Source: Campylobacterota bacterium (GTDB lineage: Bacteria > Campylobacterota > Campylobacteria > Campylobacterales > Sulfurimonadaceae). From it: a DNA stretch of 8,339 nt. The notes under the pieces are model-generated. The model was given only the letters and a program-made list of their open reading frames with translations, was not told where the DNA came from and made no database searches. The translations under genes were made by a program, and so were the position numbers. Location of the stretch: the NCBI GenBank assembly GCA_013153755.1, contig JAADDU010000176.1, positions 1 to 8,339 of the forward strand. The letters are read 5' to 3'. This document shows positions 1-6,200 of the stretch, one piece after another; positions within the stretch are counted from its first letter, which is position 1, and each line of letters starts with the position of its first letter.

Positions 1-924
1 GAAAAAGAAGAAATACCAAAAGCAGTACCACTAAAAACTGAACCACTAAAAACAAAACAATCAAAAACAAAATTAACAAATATAGAAGTTCCAAAAGATA
101 ACATCATCAAAGAAACACCTAAAAAGGAAACACCTACAGCAGTATTGCCAAAAACAGAGTTACTAAAAACAGATACACAGTCTATTAAGCTCTTTAATGA
201 ACCTTTAGACAATACAAAAACACAACATATACTACAACAAGTTATTCATCCTAAAGAAGTAAAGACACAAGCAAAAGAAACTAAACAAAATACGGATGAT
301 ATGCTTAAATCCCTTTTAAGTGATAAAAGTATAATCTCTCCAGACTTAACACACAAAAGTATGTCTAGTATACCTGATGTAAAACAAGATGTTTTTAAAT
401 CTCTTGAATCTCTTTTACAAGGGGATACTAAGGATGAAACAACCAATATAAAAAGTGATATATTAAATGTTAATAAAGCAGATAGTTTTGAAGTTAAGTT
501 AAATGAAGCAAAACAGATGATTAGGTATATTTCACAAGATATTAAACACTCTATAGATGAGTACAAGTCACCATTTACAAGAGTTAAACTTCAACTAAAT
601 CCACAAAAATTGGGAGATGTAGAGCTTACCATAGTTCAAAGAGGTAAAAATCTACATATAAATTTAAGTTCAAACAATGTAGCCATAAACTCTCTTGCAT
701 TAAATTCAAATGAGCTTAAAGTACAACTTCAAAATAGTGGAATAAATAATGCTACATTAAATTTTAGTAACTCTTCACAAAGTTCAGATTCATCTTTTTC
801 TGGAGGACAACAAAGCTTCCATCATGAAAATAAAGCTAAAGATGAATATAACTATTTTGAAAAAGAGGAAAAAAATGAAGAAGTTATAAGCTCTTTAGAG
901 ATTATAGTTCCCCATTATGCTTAA
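1..924 (+). CDS. fliK: Flagellar hook-length control protein FliK, C-terminal part (5' end outside window)
   Basis: The frame is open from base 1 to the TAA at 922-924 (307 residues), so the gene starts upstream of the window; the TTG at 145 is an internal codon. The first ~190 residues are low-complexity and rich in Lys, Thr, Pro, Glu and Gln, as expected of the poorly conserved ruler region of FliK. Residues ~188-258 (bases ~562-774) match the Flg_hook C-terminal domain, with a recognisable LNPQKLGDVEL core followed by alternating beta-strand/helix segments and SGINNATLNFS. A Ser/Gln-rich and then acidic tail ends in IIVPHYA. FliK is exported by the flagellar type III apparatus; it measures hook length and switches the export gate from hook to filament substrates. 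flgD follows 12 bases downstream and a hook gene after that, the same fliK-flgD-flgE order as in Helicobacter. The identification rests on the C-terminal domain and context. Confidence 0.92.
   Translation, partial: EKEEIPKAVPLKTEPLKTKQSKTKLTNIEVPKDNIIKETPKKETPTAVLPKTELLKTDTQSIKLFNEPLDNTKTQHILQQVIHPKEVKTQAKETKQNTDDMLKSLLSDKSIISPDLTHKSMSSIPDVKQDVFKSLESLLQGDTKDETTNIKSDILNVNKADSFEVKLNEAKQMIRYISQDIKHSIDEYKSPFTRVKLQLNPQKLGDVELTIVQRGKNLHINLSSNNVAINSLALNSNELKVQLQNSGINNATLNFSNSSQSSDSSFSGGQQSFHHENKAKDEYNYFEKEEKNEEVISSLEIIVPHYA
28..135 (+). repeat. Two pairs of 15-bp near-tandem repeats in the fliK ruler region
   Basis: Bases 28-42 and 43-57 are tandem copies of a 15-base unit beginning CCACTAAAAAC. 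Bases 112-126 and 127-141 are another 15-base pair beginning GAAACACCT. In frame they encode near-identical pentapeptides (PLKTE/PLKTK and ETPKK/ETPTA). Because 15 is a multiple of three, gain or loss of a unit would keep the frame and only lengthen or shorten the linker. The repeats are seen directly; any effect on hook length is inference. Confidence 0.6.
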
Positions 925-936
925 AAAGGATATATT

Positions 937-1599
937 ATGTCAATCACATCAACAACAGATGCAACAGCACTAACATCTACAACTAGTTCAGCTTATGAAA
1001 ACCCAAATGGTGTTTTAGGAAAAGATGATTTTTTACAATTATTACTCGTAGAACTTCAGTATCAAGACCCTACTGAACCAACCGATACAGAACAAATATT
1101 AACTCAAACATCTCAATTGGCAACATTAGAATCAACAGAAAATACAAATAAGGCTTTAGAAGAGTTGTCAGCATCCTTAATGAATTCTCAACAGTTTTCA
1201 ATGATTTCTGCTATTGGGAAAACAGCTGATTTAGGAAGCAATGCTATAAGCTATGATGAAGGAGAATTGTCATCATTTGAAATATATTTCCCACAAGATG
1301 TTGCTAGTGGAGAGGTAGAGATTTTAGATGGCGATGGCAATGTGATAGACACTATCCCTTTAGAAGCTGGTAATTCTGGTGTATATCAATTTGACTGGGA
1401 TGGGCTACTAAGCGATGGTTCATCTGCTGAGAGTGCTCTTTATTATGTAACTGCAAGCTATACTACTCCAAATAATGAAGAATTAGCAACAAGAGTTGGA
1501 ACATACCCTATAGAATCTGTTAGATTTGAAGATGGTGTAAGTCTTGTTAAAGTTGGTTCAAGTTACATTCCTGCAGATCAGATTAAAGAGATATACTAA
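937..1599 (+). CDS. flgD: Flagellar hook assembly (cap/scaffold) protein FlgD
   Basis: This 220-residue protein is of typical FlgD length. After a Ser/Thr-rich N-terminal export region, residues 28-48 carry the family signature (GKDDFLQLLLVELQYQDP and following), continuing through LTQTSQLATLEST, the conserved N-terminal FlgD domain. Residues ~95-219 form the Ig/tudor-like part, with the recognisable EILDGDGNVI, QFDWDG-LSDG and a closing VSLVKVGSSYIPADQIKEI. FlgD is exported through the flagellar type III system and caps the growing hook, allowing FlgE subunits to add; it is discarded when the hook is complete. The ATG at 937 is preceded by AAAAGGA (924-930) at 6-base spacing. The gene sits 12 bases after fliK and 10 bases before a flgE-type gene, so co-transcription and probably coupled translation are expected. 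Confidence 0.95.
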   Translation: MSITSTTDATALTSTTSSAYENPNGVLGKDDFLQLLLVELQYQDPTEPTDTEQILTQTSQLATLESTENTNKALEELSASLMNSQQFSMISAIGKTADLGSNAISYDEGELSSFEIYFPQDVASGEVEILDGDGNVIDTIPLEAGNSGVYQFDWDGLLSDGSSAESALYYVTASYTTPNNEELATRVGTYPIESVRFEDGVSLVKVGSSYIPADQIKEIY

Positions 1600-1602
1600 G
1601 GA
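1598..1602 (+). promoter_or_regulatory. Ribosome binding site fixing the start of the short flgE-type gene
   Basis: AAGGA overlaps the flgD stop codon (TAA 1597-1599) and lies 7 bases before the ATG at 1610. It decides against the more upstream in-frame ATG at 1544, which lies inside flgD and would add 22 residues (LVQVTFLQIRLKRYTKEFI and neighbours) unlike any flagellar rod/hook N-terminus. The second ATG at 1613 is 10 bases away and is also possible. Confidence 0.75.
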
Positions 1603-1609
1603 ATTTATC

Positions 1610-2863
1610 ATGATGACTCAAGCTTTTTATACAGGTGTATCTGGTTTAAAATCTAATCAAACAAGTATAGATATGATTTCAGATAATCTTGCAAATGTAT
1701 CTACTACTGGTTTTCGTGGATATTCCACAGAGTATAAATCGTTATTTGAGGATTATTTAAATACTGCTGCAACTCATGCTAATGATACAGGAATAGGTGT
1801 GCAAGTAAGTTCATCTACCATGAACAATGACTTAGGTGTAATCTCTCAATCAGATAGAAACAGCGACTTGGCTATTTTAGGTGAAGGGTGGTTTGGCGTA
1901 CAAAACAATGAAGATACTTTTTACACTAGAGCAGGTAATTTTACATTTGATAGAGATAATAATTTAGTAACTACAGACGGGCATTATGTTTTAGGAACAA
2001 TGGGTAATAATATTAGCTCAGATAATACTTTAAGTGAAGTTGTAGATGAAGTTGTTCTAGGTAATATAGAAACTCAAGGAAAACTTAGTTTCCCAAAAAG
2101 TTTAACTTTCCCACCTACCTCAACTACAAAAGCAAGTTTTACAGGAAATATAGGCCTTAATGATGAAGCAGTAAGTATGAGTGCTTCTGTTATAGATTCA
2201 CAAAATAATAAAAACAATTTAAAACTAGTTTTTACAAAAGCTACTCCACAAGTTCTTCCTGGTTCACAATGGGATGTTGTAGCAACAACTCAAAGTTTAG
2301 ATGCACAAACAATCTACGATACACAAAATGGGCGAGTTGAATTTGATAGCAGAGGTGCACTTGTATCAAGCACTTTAACAACTATAGATAATAATTCAAC
2401 TCCAGTTTCTATAGATTTGGGAAGTGCTTTTGATGGTGTTGTTGCCATAGGTAGTATGCCTATCTCATCTTCTAGTGAATCAGATGGGGTTATGGGTGGA
2501 GATTTGATTGGTTATAGTATAAATCAAAACGCAGAAGTTATAGCAACATTTTCAAATAGTATGCAAAGTAGCGTTGGTAAGATTGCTGTTTATCATTTTG
2601 GAAATGATCAAGGTCTTGACCGTTTAAATGGCACTATGTTCTCTGAATCAAACAATAGTGGAAGACCATTGTTTTATCAAGATGCTAATGGAAAAAATAT
2701 TAATGGAACAGAAGTTTTAAATTTTCATTTAGAGGGTTCAAATGTAAAGATGGAAGTTGGATTAACAGACCTTATTATATACCAAAGAAGTTATGATGCA
2801 AATGCAAAATCTGTAACAACTGCTGATGAAATGATGCAAAAAGCTCTTCAAATGGATGCATAA
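1610..2863 (+). CDS. flgE: Short FlgE-type flagellar hook/hook-basal body protein (417 aa)
   Basis: The protein belongs to the flagellar rod/hook axial family. Residues 5-38 are the N-terminal rod-type helix (FYTGVSGLKSNQTSIDMISDN, then LANVSTTGFRGY). Residues ~64-130 are the hook D1-like region (LGVISQSDRNSDLAILGEGWF, then FYTRAGNFTFDRDNNLVTTDG). The middle is a variable beta-rich D2 region, and the last ~40 residues are the C-terminal helix (TDLIIYQRSYDANAKSVTTAD). It is about the size of enteric FlgE (~400 aa) and much shorter than the large FlgE encoded next. By position directly after flgD it matches the second FlgE homologue of Helicobacter/Campylobacter, whereas the major hook subunit in those organisms is the large one. 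It is therefore probably a minor hook or rod-hook junction component, though this is inference. The start was chosen from the RBS at 1598-1602. Confidence 0.88.
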   Translation: MMTQAFYTGVSGLKSNQTSIDMISDNLANVSTTGFRGYSTEYKSLFEDYLNTAATHANDTGIGVQVSSSTMNNDLGVISQSDRNSDLAILGEGWFGVQNNEDTFYTRAGNFTFDRDNNLVTTDGHYVLGTMGNNISSDNTLSEVVDEVVLGNIETQGKLSFPKSLTFPPTSTTKASFTGNIGLNDEAVSMSASVIDSQNNKNNLKLVFTKATPQVLPGSQWDVVATTQSLDAQTIYDTQNGRVEFDSRGALVSSTLTTIDNNSTPVSIDLGSAFDGVVAIGSMPISSSSESDGVMGGDLIGYSINQNAEVIATFSNSMQSSVGKIAVYHFGNDQGLDRLNGTMFSESNNSGRPLFYQDANGKNINGTEVLNFHLEGSNVKMEVGLTDLIIYQRSYDANAKSVTTADEMMQKALQMDA

Positions 2864-2867
2864 AAAG

Positions 2868-2884
2868 TTGGTACAATTTATGCT
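2868..2884 (+). promoter_or_regulatory. Sigma-54 (RpoN) promoter for the large flgE
   Basis: TTGGTACAATTTATGCT fits the sigma-54 pattern TTGGcAc-N-TTGCT: the -24 GG is at 2870-2871, followed by exactly 10 bases, then the -12 GC at 2882-2883. It starts 5 bases after the preceding stop codon and lies 55 bases upstream of the flgE ATG, predicting a start site near 2895. Control of hook genes by RpoN with the FlgS/FlgR two-component system is established in Helicobacter and Campylobacter. No activator site can be recognised here. The spacing and intergenic position are seen directly; function is inferred. Confidence 0.78.
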
Positions 2885-2903
2885 CTATATATCTAATAAT
2901 AAA

Positions 2904-2921
2904 ATTTACTAAGATGTAAAT
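2904..2921 (+). other. Small hairpin in the flgE 5' leader
   Basis: ATTTAC (2904-2909) and GTAAAT (2916-2921) are perfect 6-bp complements with a 6-base loop. The hairpin would fall just downstream of the predicted sigma-54 start site and ends 6 bases before the AAGGA ribosome binding site (2928-2932). It is AT-rich and weak, so it may be chance; a role in stability or translation of the abundant hook mRNA is speculative. Confidence 0.25.
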
Positions 2922-2938
2922 CACAAAAAGGATTTAAA

Positions 2939-5107
2939 ATGTTAAAATCACTTTTCTCCGGAGTATCTGGATTACAATCACATCAAGTTGCGATGGATAT
3001 AGAATCAAATAATATCGCTAATGTTAATACCATAGGATACAAATATTCTCGTGCAAACTTTTCTGATCTTTTAGCTCAAACTAAGTCTATTGCAACAGCT
3101 CCACAAGGTGATCTTGGTGGTAAAAATGCAGTTCAAGTTGGTCTTGGTTCAACAGTAAGTTCTCAAACTAGAATCTTCTCTCAAGGTTCAGTACAAAATT
3201 CTGATAAAAATACAGATGTAGCCATACAAGGTGATGGTTTCTTTGTAATTTCACCAGATGGTGGTAATACTTATAAATATACTCGTGCAGGAGATTTTAA
3301 ATTTGATGCAGGTGGAAATTTTGTTGATAACAATGGCTTTATAGCACAAGGTTGGTTAAGAGACAGAACAACAGGTAAGGTTGATTCTACTGCACCAATT
3401 ACAAACATAAATATTGCTCCAGGATTAACAACCCCAGCAAACCCATCTTCTGAAGTTGTACTAAAAGCAAATCTTAATTCTGGACCGTTGGTAGAGAGTT
3501 TTTCTCCAGCATATGAAGTAGCATCTGGTATACCAAACAGTGTGACAAATCCAGGTCAAGGTGATGCAACAGATGCAAATGGACGAATCATAGAATCTGG
3601 TGATATTGGTGTCATGTTTAATGAAGTAGGAGAAGCTTTTTCTCTTCAAAAAGATCAAGGTGTTTGGATATCTTTTTTAAGTTCTACAAAAACTGATGGT
3701 CAAGCAGTGAGTGATGGTGCGAGTGAACTAGATATCACACTTACACTTGATGATGGAACAACTACTCAGATAACAACAACAGGTGGTCAAGCAGATAATA
3801 CAGTTGCTCAAAATGGAAATAGATATGTTTCTGCTATAAATGCTTTAACTGCAGAAACAGGTGTTGTTGCAACTTATGATATAGTTAATAATAAAATTGA
3901 TTTAAAAAATGCTAATGCATCATCATCATCGTCTCACAATATAAATGTTTCAGCAGTAGGTGGTGGAGATGGTAGTGGTATCCAACTAACAGATTTAGCT
4001 AATAGTCATGGAAAAGAGACAACAGCATATAAGTATCAATATGATCCAACATCATCTATAAATGTTGTTAATGGATCAAAAACTTTTACTACTATATCTG
4101 ATTTAAGATATGCTATGGAAACTCAAGCACAAGCAGTTGATACAGATGGTGATGGAACTACACCAGAGAGTAATATTAAGATAATTGTAGATGATCAAGG
4201 TAAATTTCAAATAAAAAATACTGGTGGAGCTGATGATGATTATGATATAAATTTAAAAATCACATCTCTGACATCTTCAAATGTAACAGAAAACACTAGA
4301 TTTACTAGAAATATGGAAGCTTTAAATTCTGTACTTCCAGCAGGTAGTGGAGGAACAGCTTATTCTCAAAGTTTTAATGCTGCTACACACTCAAGTTCTA
4401 TAGATGTATTTGATTCCCTTGGGTCAAAACATACACTAAGAACTGAATTTAGAAAAACAGCAGTAGATACAGCAACTGGTAGTACATGGGATATGAAACT
4501 CTCAGTTCCAGAACCAGCAACGATAGATACGATTGCACCATATAACGAAAAAACTGGTAGTGTAAGATTTAATAATGATGGTTCTTTAGCAACATATAAC
4601 CCACCAAATATCTCATTCTCAGCAAACAACGGTTCAACTCCAGATCAGCAAATTAGTCTTAGTTTTGGTACTGCAAATAAGTTTGATGGTATGACAAGTT
4701 TTGATGCAAAAAGTACAACTTCTGGTATAAGTCAAGATGGTTATACAGGGGGAGATTTAGTTGGTATTAGAATCGATCAGAGTGGTACTTTAGTTGGTTC
4801 TTTTAGTAATGGTCGCTCTTTTGGTCTTGCACAAATTGCTATGGCTAAATTTACAAATAATGAAGGTCTTCTTACAGAAGGTGGAAATGTATATACTCAG
4901 TCTGCCAACTCTGGTGCAGCTATCATAGGTACTGCTGCAACAGCAGGAAGAGGATTTATACAAAGTTCAGCACTTGAAGCTTCAAATGTTGATTTATCTC
5001 GCTCTTTAACTCAACTTATTATCATACAAAGAGGTTATCAAGCAAATGGTAAAACTATTACCACTTCAGATCAACTTCTTGAGACTCTTATAGGTCTTAA
5101 ACGATAA
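2939..5107 (+). CDS. flgE: Large flagellar hook protein FlgE (major hook subunit, 722 aa)
   Basis: The N-terminus (LKSLFSGVSGLQSHQVAMD, then ESNNIANVNTIGYKYSRANF, residues ~7-45) and C-terminus (LEASNVDLSRSL, then QLIIIQRGYQANGKTITTSDQ, ~680-722) are the coiled-coil D0 segments of the hook protein. Further hallmarks are AIQGDGFFVISPDGG and YTRAGDFKFDAGGNFV in the D1 region and DVFDSLGSKHTLRTEFRK, PEP and FNNDGSLATYNPP in the conserved second half. The length matches the ~720-residue Helicobacter hook protein, with large extra surface domains (~180-470) compared with the ~400-residue enteric form. Subunits are exported by the flagellar type III system and polymerise under FlgD into the universal joint. 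The ATG at 2939 has AAGGA at 6-base spacing. Residues 401-406 read DTDGDG, a calcium-loop-like motif, and residues 328-332 are a Ser run encoded by a TCA repeat. A sigma-54 promoter directly upstream makes it a separately regulated unit. Confidence 0.95.
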   Translation: MLKSLFSGVSGLQSHQVAMDIESNNIANVNTIGYKYSRANFSDLLAQTKSIATAPQGDLGGKNAVQVGLGSTVSSQTRIFSQGSVQNSDKNTDVAIQGDGFFVISPDGGNTYKYTRAGDFKFDAGGNFVDNNGFIAQGWLRDRTTGKVDSTAPITNINIAPGLTTPANPSSEVVLKANLNSGPLVESFSPAYEVASGIPNSVTNPGQGDATDANGRIIESGDIGVMFNEVGEAFSLQKDQGVWISFLSSTKTDGQAVSDGASELDITLTLDDGTTTQITTTGGQADNTVAQNGNRYVSAINALTAETGVVATYDIVNNKIDLKNANASSSSSHNINVSAVGGGDGSGIQLTDLANSHGKETTAYKYQYDPTSSINVVNGSKTFTTISDLRYAMETQAQAVDTDGDGTTPESNIKIIVDDQGKFQIKNTGGADDDYDINLKITSLTSSNVTENTRFTRNMEALNSVLPAGSGGTAYSQSFNAATHSSSIDVFDSLGSKHTLRTEFRKTAVDTATGSTWDMKLSVPEPATIDTIAPYNEKTGSVRFNNDGSLATYNPPNISFSANNGSTPDQQISLSFGTANKFDGMTSFDAKSTTSGISQDGYTGGDLVGIRIDQSGTLVGSFSNGRSFGLAQIAMAKFTNNEGLLTEGGNVYTQSANSGAAIIGTAATAGRGFIQSSALEASNVDLSRSLTQLIIIQRGYQANGKTITTSDQLLETLIGLKR

Positions 5108-5114
5108 TTATTAG

Positions 5115-5140
5115 ACTAATAGGTTTAAATACCTATTAGT
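5115..5140. terminator. Probable bidirectional terminator hairpin between flgE and the four-Cys gene
   Basis: ACTAATAGGT (5115-5124) and ACCTATTAGT (5131-5140) form a perfect 10-bp stem with the 6-base loop TTAAAT. It lies 8 bases after the flgE stop and overlaps the stop codon (5136-5138) of the convergent small gene. The position between two convergent 3' ends argues for termination in both directions. Only a modest T-rich stretch follows on the plus strand (TACTTCTT) and no clean T-tract on the minus strand, so an intrinsic terminator is likely but not classical. Confidence 0.55.
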
Positions 5141-5333
5141 TACTTCTTGCTAAAGCACTAAAGTCTATCTCTTCATTTTTATCTTCTTGAGCTTTTTTAT
5201 CAGCTTCAAAATTTCCAGTTGTAAAGATAATACCGTCACTTTTTTTTAGTATGCACCCTTTTATCCCTGGAAGACAATCTTTTCTTAATAATTTACAATA
5301 ACCTTTGTGGTCATGTTGGCATGTCCAACCCAT
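5136..5333 (-). CDS. Small four-cysteine hypothetical protein (65 aa)
   Basis: The family is not recognised with certainty. The N-terminal half carries Cys at residues 5, 13, 20 and 27 (C-x7-C-x6-C-x6-C) within GWTCQHDHKGYC and DCLPGIKGC, plus His 7 and His 9, which looks like a small metal-binding or disulfide-stabilised fold. The C-terminal half (FEADKKAQEDKNEEIDF) is charged and probably disordered. There is no signal peptide or membrane segment, so it is probably cytoplasmic, where zinc or iron-sulfur binding is more plausible than disulfides. It looks real because the ATG (5331-5333) is preceded by a good AAAAGG site at 6-base spacing and an exact TATAAT, and its stop falls in a terminator hairpin. 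It is divergent from the PAS/GGDEF-like gene, with 66 bases between starts. An A8 tract in its coding strand (bases 5240-5247) is a possible slippage site. Confidence 0.68.
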   Translation of the reverse strand: MGWTCQHDHKGYCKLLRKDCLPGIKGCILKKSDGIIFTTGNFEADKKAQEDKNEEIDFSALARSN

Positions 5334-5339
5334 GAAAAA

Positions 5340-5345
5340 CCTTTT
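5340..5345 (-). promoter_or_regulatory. Ribosome binding site of the four-Cys gene
   Basis: Read on the minus strand, AAAAGG ends 6 bases before the ATG at 5333. It supports the short gene as a translated unit and fixes its start at MGWTC. Confidence 0.6.
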
Positions 5346-5353
5346 TTTATGTG

Positions 5354-5359
5354 ATTATA
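5354..5359 (-). promoter_or_regulatory. Putative sigma-70 -10 element for the four-Cys gene
   Basis: An exact TATAAT is present on the minus strand, 20 bases upstream of the ATG. It predicts a start near 5347 and a very short leader that still contains the AAAAGG site. No good -35 element is visible, which is common for Campylobacterota promoters; in so AT-rich a region a chance match cannot be excluded. Confidence 0.45.
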
Positions 5360-5368
5360 TGGCATAAT
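5360..5368 (+). promoter_or_regulatory. Putative extended -10 promoter for the PAS/GGDEF-like gene
   Basis: TGGCATAAT matches the extended -10 form TGn-TATAAT with one mismatch. It lies 31 bases upstream of the ATG at 5400, and AAGAGG (5385-5390) supplies the ribosome binding site at 9-base spacing. It immediately adjoins the minus-strand TATAAT (5354-5359), so the two divergent promoters would compete for or share one polymerase footprint. Confidence 0.45.
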
Positions 5369-5399
5369 AGCTAAAAATATAAGTAAGAGGGCATAAAAT

Positions 5400-6200
5400 A
5401 TGCTAAATGAAACTTGTTTAGAACTCTTAAAAAGTGTTATAGATACGCAAAAAGATTTAGTAGTTGTTTTTAGGGGTGAAATCCCTGTTGTTATAAACAA
5501 AGCTTTTTGTAAGTTCTTGGGTTTTTCTTCTTTTGAGGATTATATTGTAGATGCACCACCTTTTGTAGAACATTTTGCCATGCACCCATCATACTTTAAC
5601 AAAGAAAAAGTTGAAGCCGGAGAAGTTTGGTTTGATGCTATTTTAAAGTTAGATGCACTAGATAGAGTAGTAAGTATGATAAATACAAAGTATGAACCAA
5701 AAGCATTTACACTTCATATAAACAATAGCATAGATGATTTTAAAATAGTTTCTTTTGAAGATATCACACATGATTTGATAAAAAGAATTATGATTGAAAA
5801 CAATGCAAATATAGATAAAAAAAGTGGCGCTTATGCAAAAGAGTACTTCTTACAAGTTTGCAAAAACTATGAAGATGCAGCTTCTTTTAATGAAAAAATC
5901 ATCTGCTTAAGCTCTATTAGCATATCTGCTAAAGATGAGTTAGATGCAATGCTTTTGAGTACTTTTGTAAGTAGTTTTAAGTCTATGATTCGTCAAGATG
6001 ATATGTTAGTTAGATGGAGTGAGGATAAGTTTATATTTATATATCTAGTTGAAAATGAAGAAAAAGCAAACTTAGTAATCTCAAAATTAAAAGGGATGGT
6101 AAATATAAAACTACCTAGTTCTTTAACATATAGTTATAGTTCTGTTTTTCAAAAAAACAAGCAAACTATCAAAGAATTACTCAGTTATCTAAGTCTTTGA
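5400..6200 (+). CDS. PAS domain protein with degenerate, C-terminally shortened GGDEF domain (266 aa)
   Basis: This is a soluble protein with no membrane segment. Residues ~15-125 look like a PAS sensor domain (DLVVVFRGEIPVVINKAFCK, FLGFSSFEDY, and later FTLHIN and FKIVSFEDITH). Residues ~137-266 align with a GGDEF domain: DKKSGAYAKEYF (139-150) stands where D-LTGLYNRRYF is usual, and RQDDMLVRWSEDKF (198-211) where R-sDlvaRlGGDEF is usual. The catalytic GGDEF is therefore SEDKF (207-211), and the substrate-site Asn-Arg is Ala-Lys, so diguanylate cyclase activity is not expected. R198 and D201 form an RxxD five residues before the signature, the position of the c-di-GMP inhibitory site. The domain ends after the eLL helix and lacks the usual final A--ALY-AK segment. 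Its 3' end overlaps the convergent ABC-F gene by 20 bases. The likely role is sensing or c-di-GMP binding; this is inferred. Confidence 0.8.
   Translation: MLNETCLELLKSVIDTQKDLVVVFRGEIPVVINKAFCKFLGFSSFEDYIVDAPPFVEHFAMHPSYFNKEKVEAGEVWFDAILKLDALDRVVSMINTKYEPKAFTLHINNSIDDFKIVSFEDITHDLIKRIMIENNANIDKKSGAYAKEYFLQVCKNYEDAASFNEKIICLSSISISAKDELDAMLLSTFVSSFKSMIRQDDMLVRWSEDKFIFIYLVENEEKANLVISKLKGMVNIKLPSSLTYSYSSVFQKNKQTIKELLSYLSL

Noticed and set aside
145..147. TTG as the start of fliK
   Set aside because: The same frame is open through to base 1 with similar Lys/Thr/Pro-rich sequence and there is no ribosome binding site, so the gene begins upstream of the window.
246..566. Open frame of 106 codons on the minus strand inside fliK
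   Set aside because: It is antisense to the real gene, with no ribosome binding site or recognisable domain; its hydrophobic, Leu/Ser/Ile-rich composition is what the complement of an AT-rich Lys/Asp-rich gene gives.
610..626. A second GG-N10-GC sigma-54-like match on the plus strand inside fliK
   Set aside because: It lies within the conserved Flg_hook coding core (LGDVEL codons), the -12 half (AGAGCT) is a poor match to TTGC, and the nearest downstream gene start is about 310 bases away.
1544..1609. A longer start for the short flgE-type gene, overlapping the end of flgD
   Set aside because: The added 22 residues do not resemble a rod/hook N-terminus, while the ATG at 1610 has a well-spaced AAGGA and begins the conserved sequence.
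3917..3934. TCA trinucleotide run in flgE as a phase-variation site
   Set aside because: The run is only three exact TCA units plus two other Ser codons, and trinucleotide changes would keep the frame; it only encodes a short Ser stretch.
5240..5247. T8 tract (A8 in the four-Cys gene) as a phase-variable switch
   Set aside because: Eight-base A/T runs are expected by chance in DNA this AT-rich, and there is no second sign of variability such as an alternative frame leading to a sensible product.
5285..5500. Open frame of 71 codons on the minus strand across the divergent promoter region
   Set aside because: It overlaps the starts of both divergent genes, lacks a ribosome binding site and has no family resemblance.
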